Counted from the stretch's first letter, positions 9,080 to 19,788 are shown. The stretch is DNA of 64,000 nt from Fuerstiella sp. (GCA_022843805.1 JALHMY010000020.1:45077-109076), one strand, 5' to 3'. Numbers and translations: made by a program. The notes: a model not told the origin generated them from the sequence alone.

Positions 9080-11127
9080 TCGCCCTGTTCATGCAGAAAG
9101 TTGAGCGCCCGGTCAAGACTTGCCATACCTTTAACAGGTTCCGAAATCCCCGGCCCTGCTTCCAGCTTCTCTTTCGATTCACTCGGGTGAGCACTGCCAG
9201 CCTGCGTGCCTGTGTTCAACCCACCGGCAGACAATCCGCCAGCAGACGATGCAACAGTCGCCGTGACGCTGTGATTAGATCGACGCCGGTCCGCGTTCAT
9301 TGACATGTGCGGACCAGCCAGCTGAGTGTGCCCCGCATCAATCCTCAGTCGTCGCGGCCCAGCCGGGCGGCCAAACAGTGAGACTCGCAGAGGAAGCCTT
9401 GCTTCACACAAATCAACAGGCAGACGATTGGCAATCAGATCGTTCAGATCCGAAAAAATCTCTGTTGCCTGACCTTCCGCCGAAACCGGCAACGGAACCG
9501 CGGCCATTTGTGTCGTCACCGTGGATACTGACTGGTGCGATACTGGCGAAACGGACACTGGCGGAACAGACACTGGCTGCACCTGAGCGATCGAGACCTC
9601 TGAAGCAATGGCGGCCTCCTGCCTGCTGCCATCACCGCCTGCATTCGGCGTTACTGGTTGTGAGGAAGGCCGTATCCAGTCACCGCCAAACCATTCCGAT
9701 TTCTGCACAAGCTCCACTGCAGTCGGCTCTGAGACAACAATACCTTCCCGTTTGCTGAGCTGGACTGGCGGTTCGGTATCAATTTTCGGAGACGCTGGCT
9801 TTTGAGAATGGTCCACAGATTCCGAGTCCTTTCCTGACACAGCTTTCAGCGGTTGAATCTGGCTTAGAGATCTGCTGTGATTGTCCGCGACTGAGACACT
9901 TTCCGGCGAACTGCCTCGCAGAGTATTCATACTCACGGTTCGCTGTGCCCGCATCTCGGCCTCCGATTTCAACCAGCCGAATACAATCAAACCACCGGCA
10001 ACCAGAAGACCTCCGATAAATGCAAGGCTCCAGCCGTTCATGCCGGTCGCGACTTCCGCAGCGGCCGGAGTTTCCCGCGGCGGAACCGGGGCATTCTCCT
10101 GCAGGGATGCAGCAACGGGCAGGATCGAAGAAAGTTCAGCGATATCAGCCCCGGACGAGATTGAAGGAAATGCCTTTCCTGATTTTTTCTCGTACTGGCT
10201 GCTGACCATTTGCACGGACAAGTCGCCCGACACGGATTCCTGCTGGTCAGGATGATCTGGCTCCAGCTCCGGATCACCGGCCGATCCACCCGCAGACCCG
10301 CTGAATGCCGCTGGAAACGGCTGAGGTATTGCTAAAGCGGGCGAAGACGTCGAAAGGACTCCACCAGCGTCGACCGGCCCAGGCGTCTCCGGGATACCAG
10401 GGGACATTGATGCAGAAGCATCCAAAGAACTCTGCAACTCGGGATTCACCGAAGCCTCAGCGGTCCTGTTTTCAGCAGCCCCTGAATTCTCTCCGGACCA
10501 CTCACTCACCATCGGCCGAAAACCAGTTCCGGCGCGGGTCGGGCGGATACTCGCAGCGGCAAGCATCAGCACGTCACCGTGTTCAACTTCAAATGCGGGC
10601 TGAACAGAACGTCGTGATCGGCCTGGTTTTGCTGAAATCAGCTGAACATCCACAACCCTGTTCAGTGGCAGCTGGCAGTTCAAAAGTACGTCAGCAACGA
10701 CAACAGGAACCGAACTGCTGGTCTGCAGAGCAAGTACAACAGGCCGCCCCTCTTCAATCAGCACGGCATTGGGCTGAAACCCCGTCCTTGTCTGCCCGAC
10801 AGCACTGACGACGATTACGTCGCCCCGCATCAGTACCGGGCCAGCAACCGTCGAACCCCGTGACACGACTTCGGTCCACTGCTGACTTCCTGAAGCACGG
10901 ATCAGGAGGACATTTGAGTTCTCCGAAATCATTTGTGCAGCGTCGAGTGCAGCGTTCAGACTCAGTGGCTGATCGGCCTCACAACGAAACGTGTTTGGCC
11001 TCGCCACATCCCCAATTACGGCACAGGTATCCTCGCTCCGGCCGTCATTCGCCAGCGCGCTAATTGTCACTGCTGGCATCAGACAGAAGATTGCCACAAT
11101 GCCCGTGAATTTCCTGAGCCCATCCAT
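9076..11127 (-). CDS. Secreted SLBB-like, single-pass membrane protein
   Basis: 683 residues, not assigned to a known family with confidence. Residues 1-26 form a signal peptide ending in ALAN. The next region (CAVIGDVARPNTFRCEADQ, then a helix and a strand) resembles a soluble-ligand-binding beta-grasp (SLBB) domain as in polysaccharide export proteins, with a second similar stretch near 125-190. A long Ser/Pro-rich linker follows, then a membrane segment at about 365-385 (WSLAFIGGLLVAGGLIVFGW), then a low-complexity Ser/Val/Gln region and a short folded part at about 560-620. The C-terminal part would be cytoplasmic, where the ATPase encoded next (4-nt overlap) could bind. A 287-base gap separates it from the DUF4175-like gene, so it probably has its own promoter. 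Confidence 0.7.
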   Translation of the reverse strand: MDGLRKFTGIVAIFCLMPAVTISALANDGRSEDTCAVIGDVARPNTFRCEADQPLSLNAALDAAQMISENSNVLLIRASGSQQWTEVVSRGSTVAGPVLMRGDVIVVSAVGQTRTGFQPNAVLIEEGRPVVLALQTSSSVPVVVADVLLNCQLPLNRVVDVQLISAKPGRSRRSVQPAFEVEHGDVLMLAAASIRPTRAGTGFRPMVSEWSGENSGAAENRTAEASVNPELQSSLDASASMSPGIPETPGPVDAGGVLSTSSPALAIPQPFPAAFSGSAGGSAGDPELEPDHPDQQESVSGDLSVQMVSSQYEKKSGKAFPSISSGADIAELSSILPVAASLQENAPVPPRETPAAAEVATGMNGWSLAFIGGLLVAGGLIVFGWLKSEAEMRAQRTVSMNTLRGSSPESVSVADNHSRSLSQIQPLKAVSGKDSESVDHSQKPASPKIDTEPPVQLSKREGIVVSEPTAVELVQKSEWFGGDWIRPSSQPVTPNAGGDGSRQEAAIASEVSIAQVQPVSVPPVSVSPVSHQSVSTVTTQMAAVPLPVSAEGQATEIFSDLNDLIANRLPVDLCEARLPLRVSLFGRPAGPRRLRIDAGHTQLAGPHMSMNADRRRSNHSVTATVASSAGGLSAGGLNTGTQAGSAHPSESKEKLEAGPGISEPVKGMASLDRALNFLHEQGE

Positions 11128-11414
11128 GGTCCCAACCCTATTCCGACTAAACTGCGACCGTCCTGGTCATGCGTTTCGGCAGAATCCGCGCGTCGGCTGG
11201 CACGCAACAGTACTGCTCTTCTAATCAGAATCGGCATTCCCTCATTCCGTCATCATAGTTTCCGCACCTCCTGAAAATTCTGTGCAGCTATCCTGAATTT
11301 CGGAGCTTATCTGCGTACCTTAATTGTACGTCATTTACGCGGCACACTCGAAAAGCATTTCGCCACGCTGACATGCCACCGAGGCCTGACGGGCACTCTC
11401 CGAGAATAAGGGGA

Positions 11415-13928
11415 TTACTCCAGCAACTTCAGCTTGTCGATCAGATTTCGCTTCTGAAGGGCCTTGATTTCTTCCTGCAATTTCTGCTGGTCTTCAAGAA
11501 TGGCTTTCAGATCCCGCAGCGCTTCATGGAACTCAGCAAGGTCGCGAACGTTCTCCAGAATCACCTTAAGCTGCGAAATCACCAGCTCCACACGTTCAAG
11601 GGACGTATCAACCAGAAGTCTGACTTTTTTCCCGGACTGAGCTGCCACGCCGAACTCACTCAGCACACGATCGGCATCTGCCATTGGCTTGTCTGCAATA
11701 TCCGTCAGAGGATTCAGGATCTCGTCCCGCATGTTCTGCGCGAGCTGCTGAGGAGGAATTGCATTGTTAATCAGTTGCTGAATAATTTCATCAAAACCCT
11801 CCACAATCGAACGGATTTCATTCGTCTGCCGTCGCAGATTGCTGCCGCTTCTGGCCGCACAGGTGGATACTCCCATCCGATCCTGTGGCAGAATGATCGA
11901 GTTGTCTCCGGAATCGAGACGGTCAGCAGGTTCCCGATGAAAGACCAGATCCTCGCGAATCTGCTCCAGCTGGGCAATCACTTCTTCCATCCTGCGCCGC
12001 AGTGTGATTTCGCGTGTGTACAGCAGTGATAACAGATCTTCATTGCTGACGATTCGAAACAACATTGGTTCACTTCGGGTCATCCCGGGCCCCGGTCGCG
12101 AATTACCATCCACAGCCGCCACGGCAAGCGTGAGTGTCTGACCTTCCGAAAGATCAAGTGGCTTTACGTCAAAAACCTCCGTCGGCTCGTCATCGCTTCT
12201 TCGCAGCTCAAATTCCGTCTGCCCGGCCTGCGGAAGCTGATGGAACGGGCGAGGACGCCATTCGGATTCATCATCGACCAGAAACTGGAACCCGGCTGAG
12301 GCCAGACCATAGTCGTCCCTGATGGTTCCGGTCACAGGTATCCGCGCAAATCGCGTCACAGCATTATCGATTCCCACACCTCTGGCCACGATCACCGGCG
12401 GTTTGTCCTCGACACCGCGAATTCGCAATACCTCAGGATTCACCGACATTACGCCGTCGTCGTCATGCAGGAAAAACCTGAGAGGTGTATTGGAAACGAC
12501 AGGCAATGCTCCATCCCCGGGATCCGCTGCTGACAGACCGGATGATGAAGAGTCAACGACTGAAGCCTGCCGAGTCTCACCGGATGAACCATCATCTCCC
12601 GCATCCCCGGTCTCTGCAGCAATCACCTGAAACACCGCGGAAAGCGTCATTCCATCGGCTGAAATGAGAGGCTGCCGCCCAGTGGATATCGCATGGACAC
12701 CTCGTCGACCCACAACATGAGACGACTCACGATCTCCCGACAGTTCAAATTCACCCGAAACAATTCTTGCAGACTGCAACGGCTTGGCGGAAAGTGCATT
12801 CAGGCGAAACTCGGTCCAGACAGGCAATGCAACTTCGCTGCCTGTGACTTCAATTTGGGTCTCACGCAGCTGATTCCAGCCGGTATACTCGGGGTACTGG
12901 CACTCCAGTTTGATCGCATCCAGCCGGGGAATGCTGACCGGTTCGATTCGCCATGGCTGCACGCTGCGATAGTCGCCAGCCAGCAATTCGATGGTGATCG
13001 GTTCCTGCAGTCGGGTCATCACAAAGCGCCAGGTTCGATCCGATGTGGGTGACACAAACGTCCGACTCAGACTGCCGTCGCTGCGAATCACGTCAACCCG
13101 AATTCGATCAGGAACAACCCAGGCAACACCTTCCCGAGGGCCACCTTCCGGCACTGTAATTTCCATTTCAAAATCGGCGCCGCGGGGGTGCAGATAAATC
13201 CTGTCATTATCCCGCTGACGAAACTCCACTCGCCGATCGCCAGGCTGTGCAACCACAAGCACCTGAAGATCCGTCGATCTCTGATAATAGGAAACGTCAC
13301 ACCGAATGAAAGCATTCCACCAGCGTTGCAGTGAACCGGGCTGCACCAAAGCAAAACCGGTTACGGACATGACTGCGATCGCCGCATAAACGGCAAGCCG
13401 CCGGATCGAACGCACATCAAAAACCTCATCGGCCGACAGCGAACCGGTCAGTTCCCCGGCTTCAACAGCCGCCCTCTGAAGCATGTCTGCCACCAGAGGA
13501 CCATCCAGTGGATATCCGCCCGCGGCTTCCACTGAGATGATCAGCCGATCCTGAAACTGTGGAAACCGACGTTCCAGCAATACGGCCAGATCAATATCCC
13601 TGACCGTGCGCACAAGCGGAAACACGATTCGAGAGCCGAGTACCCACATGGTCCCCGGCAGCAGCACCGACAGAAAGATGGCTCGCAGTCCAACAGGAAG
13701 TTCAAGCTTCTGGATGGCAAACCAGCCCAGATCGATTCCCGTCGTTACCCAGAACACGATTCCTGCAAGACAAATGAGCAGCAGAATGCCTGACACCATG
13801 GCATCACGCCGCAGCCGAACCCTGACATCGGTCAGTAACTGCTGGACGGCCTGCGGAAGAGAAATCCGTGTCGTCGACAATCGGGAGTGATGAGATTCAC
13901 TTAACATGGAAGAAGCGTCAGCAAACAA
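11415..13928 (-). CDS. DUF4175-like membrane protein with C-terminal coiled coil
   Basis: 837 residues. Two hydrophobic segments lie in the first 110 residues (SGILLLICLAGIVFWVTTG and FLSVLLPGTMWVLGS) and a third at about 185-205. The middle 500 residues are beta-rich with repeated Ig-like patterns, probably periplasmic. The last 170 residues are strongly helical and charged (EEVIAQLEQIREDL, then a Lys/Glu-rich tail ending in LKLLE), a likely coiled coil. Proteins of this build follow BatA/VWA genes in planctomycetes. It is the fifth gene of the MoxR-DUF58-BatA-VWA run, 33 nt after the VWA gene. It probably takes part in the same MoxR-driven membrane assembly; the exact job is unknown. Confidence 0.75.
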   Translation of the reverse strand: MFADASSMLSESHHSRLSTTRISLPQAVQQLLTDVRVRLRRDAMVSGILLLICLAGIVFWVTTGIDLGWFAIQKLELPVGLRAIFLSVLLPGTMWVLGSRIVFPLVRTVRDIDLAVLLERRFPQFQDRLIISVEAAGGYPLDGPLVADMLQRAAVEAGELTGSLSADEVFDVRSIRRLAVYAAIAVMSVTGFALVQPGSLQRWWNAFIRCDVSYYQRSTDLQVLVVAQPGDRRVEFRQRDNDRIYLHPRGADFEMEITVPEGGPREGVAWVVPDRIRVDVIRSDGSLSRTFVSPTSDRTWRFVMTRLQEPITIELLAGDYRSVQPWRIEPVSIPRLDAIKLECQYPEYTGWNQLRETQIEVTGSEVALPVWTEFRLNALSAKPLQSARIVSGEFELSGDRESSHVVGRRGVHAISTGRQPLISADGMTLSAVFQVIAAETGDAGDDGSSGETRQASVVDSSSSGLSAADPGDGALPVVSNTPLRFFLHDDDGVMSVNPEVLRIRGVEDKPPVIVARGVGIDNAVTRFARIPVTGTIRDDYGLASAGFQFLVDDESEWRPRPFHQLPQAGQTEFELRRSDDEPTEVFDVKPLDLSEGQTLTLAVAAVDGNSRPGPGMTRSEPMLFRIVSNEDLLSLLYTREITLRRRMEEVIAQLEQIREDLVFHREPADRLDSGDNSIILPQDRMGVSTCAARSGSNLRRQTNEIRSIVEGFDEIIQQLINNAIPPQQLAQNMRDEILNPLTDIADKPMADADRVLSEFGVAAQSGKKVRLLVDTSLERVELVISQLKVILENVRDLAEFHEALRDLKAILEDQQKLQEEIKALQKRNLIDKLKLLE

Positions 13929-13961
13929 CAGGAATTATTTGGTTCATAGTCAGCACGAAAC

Positions 13962-16520
13962 TTACGAAAGTCGCATCAGTCGTCTTAATGACCATTCAAA
14001 GGCCAGCAGTCCAATTAATGTATACATCAGCCAATGTCGATCCCACAGTGTTCTCAGCTGCTCATCCACCACAACCGGCTCACTTCGGTCCGGAAGCAGA
14101 CCCGGCAGTTCCGCCACCATCTGCGGCAATGACAGATAACGGCCTTCCGAATCCACTGTGAGGCGAGTCAGCAGATCCACGTTCCGAGCAGGATTTTGCG
14201 ATTCCAGATTCGGCAGCACCACTTCTACAGCAGCCTGCAGGACATCACCCGACTCAGGAACCGGCACCGTGATCCGATAAACTCCTGGACGAACCGGACG
14301 GAAGTTATTCACGTACTGACCAGCTCCGCGACCATCAGCATTTAACCGATCCGGTACGGTCAGTGGACGACCATCCGCGTCAACTACCGAAACACTTACC
14401 GATTCCGTCTGCAATGGCTGAAGTCTCGCATCATACAGCTGAGCACGAATATTGACGGCCTGTCCGGGAACAGCCTCAGTACGGTCAAGCAGCAGACGTC
14501 CGCGAGCTGAACCGCGATCACGCCTGCCCTGCCCTGCCTCACGAATCAGCCCTGTCCAGAATCGCTGATGTCCCTGCGGCGAAATTTCCCGCAGCCGCCA
14601 TGTCTCTGCCGATCCCAGAAACATTGTACGACCCGTTCCATAAATCTGAGATGCCAGAAACGGCGGCTGCCCAATTTCCGTTCGAGCACGCGGATTGCCA
14701 TATTCAAGCAAAGCCACGGCCCCATCCCGCAATGCTCGCACCGGATAAGACCGATAAATCCCTTTAAACGTCTGCCAGAGATCGTTTCGAGTATTTCCGG
14801 CAGCGTCTGCAATCTTCAAAAACTCGGCCGAAGCACCTTCCTGCGTCAGCGCCAGCTGCCATGGCTGATCGGCTCGCTGACTCAGCTGAAGTTCCGGCAC
14901 CATGCGATTCAGCAACACCGGGTAAAGCACACTGATATCGCGAAACGAATCCACGTCCTGCGCCAGCTTCGGAGTAAAAATTTCGCCGGCCACAACAATC
15001 AGCCCCCCGGAGTGCTCCGAAACCCAGCGATTCAGATATTGCCTCTCATCTGCAGTGAGCCGACTCCAGTCCGGATCAAATGCGATGATTACGTCGTATT
15101 CAAACAATGCAGCCTCAGTGGCCGGAAAACGGGTCAGCAGCCGCCGCGCTTCCTGCGAAACAAACTCGACATTCTCGTCACCGACGGTCTGCAGCCAGAC
15201 GTCCGATTCAATTCCACTGTGCCGATAAAGCGTATTCCGAACAAACTGGTAATCACGCATGGGGCCACTGGAAATCAGAAGCACACGAATCCTGCGATCA
15301 GTCACCTCAAGTTCCCGCATTCGCTCATTGTCATCCATAGTGATTTCAGCGACTTTGCCCTCATCCGACTCTACTCTCGCTATGTATTCAAACTTGCCGG
15401 GTATCGGCAGCTGGTGACTGAATTTAACTGTGACGGGAATTGCATCCTGAACCAGCAGCACCTGCTGCTCAGATACCAGCTTTCTGTCGTTCCCATCCGT
15501 ACCTGCCGACTGCTGATACAGCCGTACAACTGCTTTCCGGCCGCTGACCCCGTTTCCCTGTATACTGACGCTGATGTCAAACGGATCTCCCTTGTGAACG
15601 TCGGTGGGAGACTGCATTCCGGAAATCCACCAGTTCATCTGAGGTCGCTCGCTGCCAACCCCCACTGTGATCAATCGCGTTCCAGTTCGAGCAGCCCGAG
15701 TCTGGGCAACTTCTGCACTCAGCCCGGCATTCATCCGACCGTCTGATATGACAACAAGTCCACTGAGCGTGCGGCCGGAAGTTTGTCCGATTAGCTGATG
15801 CAGAGCCTCGCCAAGGCGAGTCTCACTTCCGGATGGCTGCATTACGGACTTCAACCGTTCACGAACAGTCGGATCGTCAATTGCAGCAGAAGCTGAAGAC
15901 CCGTTCAAAGAATTTTCCGATGCACCAGCTGCGACGACAGTGGCGCTGCGATCACCCGGGGCACCTGCCACTCCATCGTCAGTAAACCGAACCCCCTGCT
16001 CAGACACAACTGCAGCAGGCCCGGACAAACTGGAATCAAAAGTATACAGAGACACCTGATGTTTCTGAGCCAGCTGTTTCAACAAGCCCGATTCAATCAG
16101 TCCCTGCGCTACCGCTTCCGAGCGCGAAACTTCAGTCGGCACTGCGGCATTATCGCCAGCATCGTCCGATGGATAGGCCATCGACAAGGACGTATCGATC
16201 AGAATTCCTACCTGAGATTTCTCGATGCGGCTGATTTGAGTGCGTTCCCGTGGATTGAGCACGATCACCAGAATCAGGAGCAGCACAATGATCCGGGGAA
16301 TCGTCAGCAGAGTCCGCCATGTCGGCTTCAGAAATCGGGAGTCACGTAACGCAGTCCGCAGAGTCAGTCCCAGCAGAAACACAATTGCGGCGGCCATGAA
16401 CAGAATTCCGGCTGTCGATTCCGGCAAATCCAGTTCAGTCGCCCTGAAAGACTGAGTTTCAGTCTGGGCGATGGTGGGTAACCCGCGCGCTGTCAGCTGA
16501 AGTAAATTCTCCGGAGTCAT
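13962..16520 (-). CDS. VWA-domain membrane protein (BatA-operon, GATase1-like C-domain)
   Basis: 852 residues. The N-terminus carries two hydrophobic segments (about 35-55 and 68-90), then a von Willebrand A domain starting at VGILIDTSLSMAYP, where DTSLS is the DxSxS metal-ion (MIDAS) motif. The later part has a class I glutamine-amidotransferase-like fold (IIAFDPDW, then a strand GLIVVAGE) without a visible catalytic triad, as in other planctomycete BatA-operon proteins. A last membrane segment is near the C-terminus (YTLIGLLAFEWSLRRLM). It starts inside the stop of the BatA gene (4-nt overlap). Expected to sit in the inner membrane with its VWA domain contacting BatA and the MoxR complex. 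Confidence 0.85.
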   Translation of the reverse strand: MTPENLLQLTARGLPTIAQTETQSFRATELDLPESTAGILFMAAAIVFLLGLTLRTALRDSRFLKPTWRTLLTIPRIIVLLLILVIVLNPRERTQISRIEKSQVGILIDTSLSMAYPSDDAGDNAAVPTEVSRSEAVAQGLIESGLLKQLAQKHQVSLYTFDSSLSGPAAVVSEQGVRFTDDGVAGAPGDRSATVVAAGASENSLNGSSASAAIDDPTVRERLKSVMQPSGSETRLGEALHQLIGQTSGRTLSGLVVISDGRMNAGLSAEVAQTRAARTGTRLITVGVGSERPQMNWWISGMQSPTDVHKGDPFDISVSIQGNGVSGRKAVVRLYQQSAGTDGNDRKLVSEQQVLLVQDAIPVTVKFSHQLPIPGKFEYIARVESDEGKVAEITMDDNERMRELEVTDRRIRVLLISSGPMRDYQFVRNTLYRHSGIESDVWLQTVGDENVEFVSQEARRLLTRFPATEAALFEYDVIIAFDPDWSRLTADERQYLNRWVSEHSGGLIVVAGEIFTPKLAQDVDSFRDISVLYPVLLNRMVPELQLSQRADQPWQLALTQEGASAEFLKIADAAGNTRNDLWQTFKGIYRSYPVRALRDGAVALLEYGNPRARTEIGQPPFLASQIYGTGRTMFLGSAETWRLREISPQGHQRFWTGLIREAGQGRRDRGSARGRLLLDRTEAVPGQAVNIRAQLYDARLQPLQTESVSVSVVDADGRPLTVPDRLNADGRGAGQYVNNFRPVRPGVYRITVPVPESGDVLQAAVEVVLPNLESQNPARNVDLLTRLTVDSEGRYLSLPQMVAELPGLLPDRSEPVVVDEQLRTLWDRHWLMYTLIGLLAFEWSLRRLMRLS

Positions 16521-18862
16521 CTTCTGTCCTCCGGATGGTAACTCATGTGCAGAGCCAGCAGTTGTTCGGCCGTCAGCACTGCGACCAGCAGCCCCAGAAG
16601 CAGCCAGCGAAGCTCTCGCCCCGATTCGTTACCTCCCAGCGATGCCACCGCGGCAGATTCCAGTACTCTCACATGATCCATTCCCGCCTGGCTCGTAATC
16701 TGTTCAGGCTCCGCCACCGCCAGACGGCTTTCTGTATTCACGACATTTAATGCAATCCACGTGTCGACGGTGCTGCCATCCGCAGTGAACCGACGAATCC
16801 GGCAAAGCCCCGGACGATTTGCCTGAGTCACCGTCACGGACATAAGCGACTCACCAGCGTCAGACTGGGTGTCTTCTTCAGACTTTTCTGACGCAGATTC
16901 TGGTGGGCTCTCCTTAACGGCCGTCGCCTGCATTCGAACGAACGACTCCAGCGCAGCATCCTCATCAGTTTCTGCTTCCGGAAGGAAGACTTCAACATTC
17001 TCCTGAAACTTGCCCGCCGGCCACTGCAGCACAAGTGGTTCTGCAAGTTCGCGAATCTCGATCCCGTCCGCCGGTTTCTGCAACCACGGATGAATCAGTA
17101 AATGCATCACAACATAGCCCGGAGCCGCCGGTGCAATGGGCCAGTTACTCCATCTTCGCCCGGCTCCGGTCAGAAATGTCAGTATGCGACCTTTTCCCAG
17201 CTGGTGCTGAAAGGCAACCGGATCCCCGTTTTTCATTCTGACTAATGTCCTGACTCCATCATTCCTCTGTGAATCATCTTTCACCCAGTCTTCCGATACC
17301 TGCAACCATCGATCCATGCGTATCGCATCTGCAAACGGACTGTCCGGCACATTGTAGACCATGAAAATCGGATGCTGCTCAAAAACGGGCGACTGAAAAG
17401 TGTCGTTGGCTGCAGATTCAGAGGCCGCTGCAGAATCGGTCAGCCGACCGCCGCTGACAGGCACACGAAGCACGCCCAGCGGGACCGGAAACAGCTGCAG
17501 CTGCGGCTCACGGAGCGTGCCACTGTACCACTGAGTATTCGCCTGCTCGCCCGGGAACCAGATAATCCCGCCGCCTTCACGCACATAGTCGGCCAGCAAG
17601 ATCGACGTATCCGCCGGCAGGTCTCGAATATTCAGCAGATAGATGCAGTCATATCCGGACAAATTCAGACCGGACAAACTTTGAGATGTGCGAATATCGA
17701 CTGAAAGCCCCGTCAGCTTTTCGTCCGCACTCAGTGCAGCCGCCACATAGCCAGCATCTTCCTGCTGTCCTTCATCATCCACGATCAGCACAGGTCGCCT
17801 GTCGGTAACTTCAACCGCAATAAATCGGCGATTATCCTCGACCAGCGAATCCTCATTCAGTCGCACCTCCACCTGATGCCGCCCCTCGATCTGAAAGGTC
17901 ACATCGTGGGAAACGGTGACCGAGGTATCAGGTTCCAGCTCGGGAATCAGCACGCTGGCAGGCAGAGGCGTGCCATCCACCAGCACCGTGCCGCGAAGTT
18001 CACTAACTCGATTCGTTCCGTAGTTTCTCAGTACAAGATTCATTCTCCAGGGAACTCCCTGGGCGATCGCCAGTGAATCGCTCGTCAGTGCTTCCAAAGC
18101 CACATTATTGTGAGATTCCCGGGCCACGCGAACAAGCGAAACGTCTGCATCAATGCTCTTCAGGGCATCCAGCGCGGCCGCCACTTCCGGCCGTCCAGTC
18201 CAGTCTGTGGTGCGAAGATCGGTAATGACATGCACCTGAGGTGAGACTCCGCCGTCCGCCGCGAGAATATCCTGAGCAGTCGTCAGAGCAGCAACCGGAG
18301 AAGCCCCACGGAATGAACATCGCAATCCTCGCAGCCGACCGGTGATCTCCTGCAGCAGCCCGCTGTCGAGCTGCCGGTCCGAGACAATCGCACGAGAAGG
18401 ATCTGTCATTGTCAGCACGGTCACTCTGGCAGCGCCCGAGCGTTCGCCTCCCTGTGCCAGCATCTGCTCCAGAGTTCGTATCGCCTCAGAAAAAACAGTC
18501 TCGCTGTCGACGCGATCCCTCATGGAAAGCGAATCGTCCAGTATCACAATATGATGCACACTGGCTCCTCGCAGCATCAACAGCCGCGAGGGATCCAGAA
18601 TCAGCCGTGCCAGCAGAAACATGATCAGCAACACAGCCAGTATACGCAGCAGCAGCAGCAACAGCTGTTCAAGGATGAGCCGCCTTCGGTTCAGTTCATC
18701 ACTCTGAAGCAGAAACTCCATCGCGGCAAAACGAATTTTTCGATATCGCAGCCGGCTGAGGATATGAATAATGATGGGTATCGACGCCAGCGCAAGTCCC
18801 GGGATCACAAACCCGGGATTCAGAAAGTATTGCGCTAGCCACGACATGATTACAAAATCCAC
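16517..18862 (-). CDS. BatA-domain, VWA-containing membrane protein
   Basis: 781 residues. The N-terminus (FLNPGFVIPGLALASIPIII) is the BatA domain, with a membrane segment, the RLRYRKIRFAAMEFL motif, then a second segment. A VWA domain begins at IVILDDSLSMRDRV (DDSLS = MIDAS). A beta-rich region and a C-terminal membrane segment (WLLLGLLVAVLTAEQLL) follow. Bat proteins work with MoxR ATPases in stress resistance or cell-envelope functions. The Met at 18847 (MSWLAQYFLNPGF) fits the family start better than the one at 18862; neither has a clear ribosome site. Ends 4 nt into the next VWA gene and starts 23 nt after DUF58. Confidence 0.88.
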   Translation of the reverse strand: MDFVIMSWLAQYFLNPGFVIPGLALASIPIIIHILSRLRYRKIRFAAMEFLLQSDELNRRRLILEQLLLLLLRILAVLLIMFLLARLILDPSRLLMLRGASVHHIVILDDSLSMRDRVDSETVFSEAIRTLEQMLAQGGERSGAARVTVLTMTDPSRAIVSDRQLDSGLLQEITGRLRGLRCSFRGASPVAALTTAQDILAADGGVSPQVHVITDLRTTDWTGRPEVAAALDALKSIDADVSLVRVARESHNNVALEALTSDSLAIAQGVPWRMNLVLRNYGTNRVSELRGTVLVDGTPLPASVLIPELEPDTSVTVSHDVTFQIEGRHQVEVRLNEDSLVEDNRRFIAVEVTDRRPVLIVDDEGQQEDAGYVAAALSADEKLTGLSVDIRTSQSLSGLNLSGYDCIYLLNIRDLPADTSILLADYVREGGGIIWFPGEQANTQWYSGTLREPQLQLFPVPLGVLRVPVSGGRLTDSAAASESAANDTFQSPVFEQHPIFMVYNVPDSPFADAIRMDRWLQVSEDWVKDDSQRNDGVRTLVRMKNGDPVAFQHQLGKGRILTFLTGAGRRWSNWPIAPAAPGYVVMHLLIHPWLQKPADGIEIRELAEPLVLQWPAGKFQENVEVFLPEAETDEDAALESFVRMQATAVKESPPESASEKSEEDTQSDAGESLMSVTVTQANRPGLCRIRRFTADGSTVDTWIALNVVNTESRLAVAEPEQITSQAGMDHVRVLESAAVASLGGNESGRELRWLLLGLLVAVLTAEQLLALHMSYHPEDRR

Positions 18863-18885
18863 ATCTGCAAAATTATTTCGACGAA

Positions 18886-19788
18886 CTATTTCTTGTGAAA
18901 GCCCATTCTTGCATTCAATAGATGAGCAAGAGCGGCGTCAAGGTTTTCACTGGTTCGAACCAGACGATAATCAACCACACTGCCGGCACACCGACGACGA
19001 ATCGTCTCCAGAAAGGTTTCGAGTGCCTTCATATATCCGGCCCGCAGAGCAGCCGGATCGCAGGTCAGCCTTCCGGCGTCCTCAAGCCCCTCGAATCGCA
19101 ATGTGCCTGAATACTGAAAATCCAGCTCCTGATCATCCATTACATGCATCATCAGCACTTCGTGTTTTCGCTGTCGAAGCAGCTGCAGGCCCCTGAACAG
19201 CTCGTCCCGATCACAGAACAGATCGGAAATCAGAATCACGATACTGCGGTGTGAAAGAGATTCGGCAACCCTGCGAAGCACGCTCTTAATGTCCGTTTTC
19301 CCCCCGGCCGTCTCCACCGACAACCCCGCCAGCACGGCCTGAAGATGATTGTGCCGACTGCTGGCCGGAACCAGACTGCGAACAGAAGAATCAAATACCG
19401 ACACACCGACAGAATCGTTCTGCTTGAGCACCAGCATGCTCAGCGCTGCGGCGATTGTGCTGCCATAGTCAAACTTTGTCAGAGCACCGGATCCGAACTG
19501 CATCGATTCACTGCCGTCCAGCAGCAGCATCACTCGAACGTTGGTATCCTCTTCAAACTGCTTCAGGTAGTAGCGGTCTGATCGCGACCACAATTTCCAG
19601 TCAATTCGGCGCGTGTCATCCCCGGCAACGTATTCCCGGTGCTGTACGAACTCCAGCGACTGGCCGAAATACGGACTTCTGTGCAAACCAGAAACAAAGC
19701 CTTCAACCACCCGGCGTGCACGCAGCTCAAGACGAGAGATCCGCGCAATCTCGTCAGGCCGCAAATATCTTTCCAAATCGTGGGTCAC
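18886..19788 (-). CDS. DUF58 (VWA-like) protein
   Basis: 300 residues of the DUF58 family that accompanies MoxR ATPases. The start [18 protein letters not shown], then [20 protein letters not shown], is the typical DUF58 signature. [14 protein letters not shown] is the VWA-like metal site. It lacks a membrane segment, so it is likely cytoplasmic or membrane-associated through its partners. Its start lies 35 nt inside the end of the MoxR gene. That is a long overlap, but the N-terminal residues it adds ([11 protein letters not shown]) are conserved in the family, so I kept it. It acts as the partner of MoxR, passing its activity on to the BatA/VWA membrane proteins. Confidence 0.92.
   Translation of the reverse strand: MTHDLERYLRPDEIARISRLELRARRVVEGFVSGLHRSPYFGQSLEFVQHREYVAGDDTRRIDWKLWSRSDRYYLKQFEEDTNVRVMLLLDGSESMQFGSGALTKFDYGSTIAAALSMLVLKQNDSVGVSVFDSSVRSLVPASSRHNHLQAVLAGLSVETAGGKTDIKSVLRRVAESLSHRSIVILISDLFCDRDELFRGLQLLRQRKHEVLMMHVMDDQELDFQYSGTLRFEGLEDAGRLTCDPAALRAGYMKALETFLETIRRRCAGSVVDYRLVRTSENLDAALAHLLNARMGFHKK

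Noticed and set aside
14568..15746. 392-codon open frame on the plus strand
   Set aside because: It is the shadow of the VWA gene on the minus strand; composition is basic and Cys/Pro/His rich with no domain.
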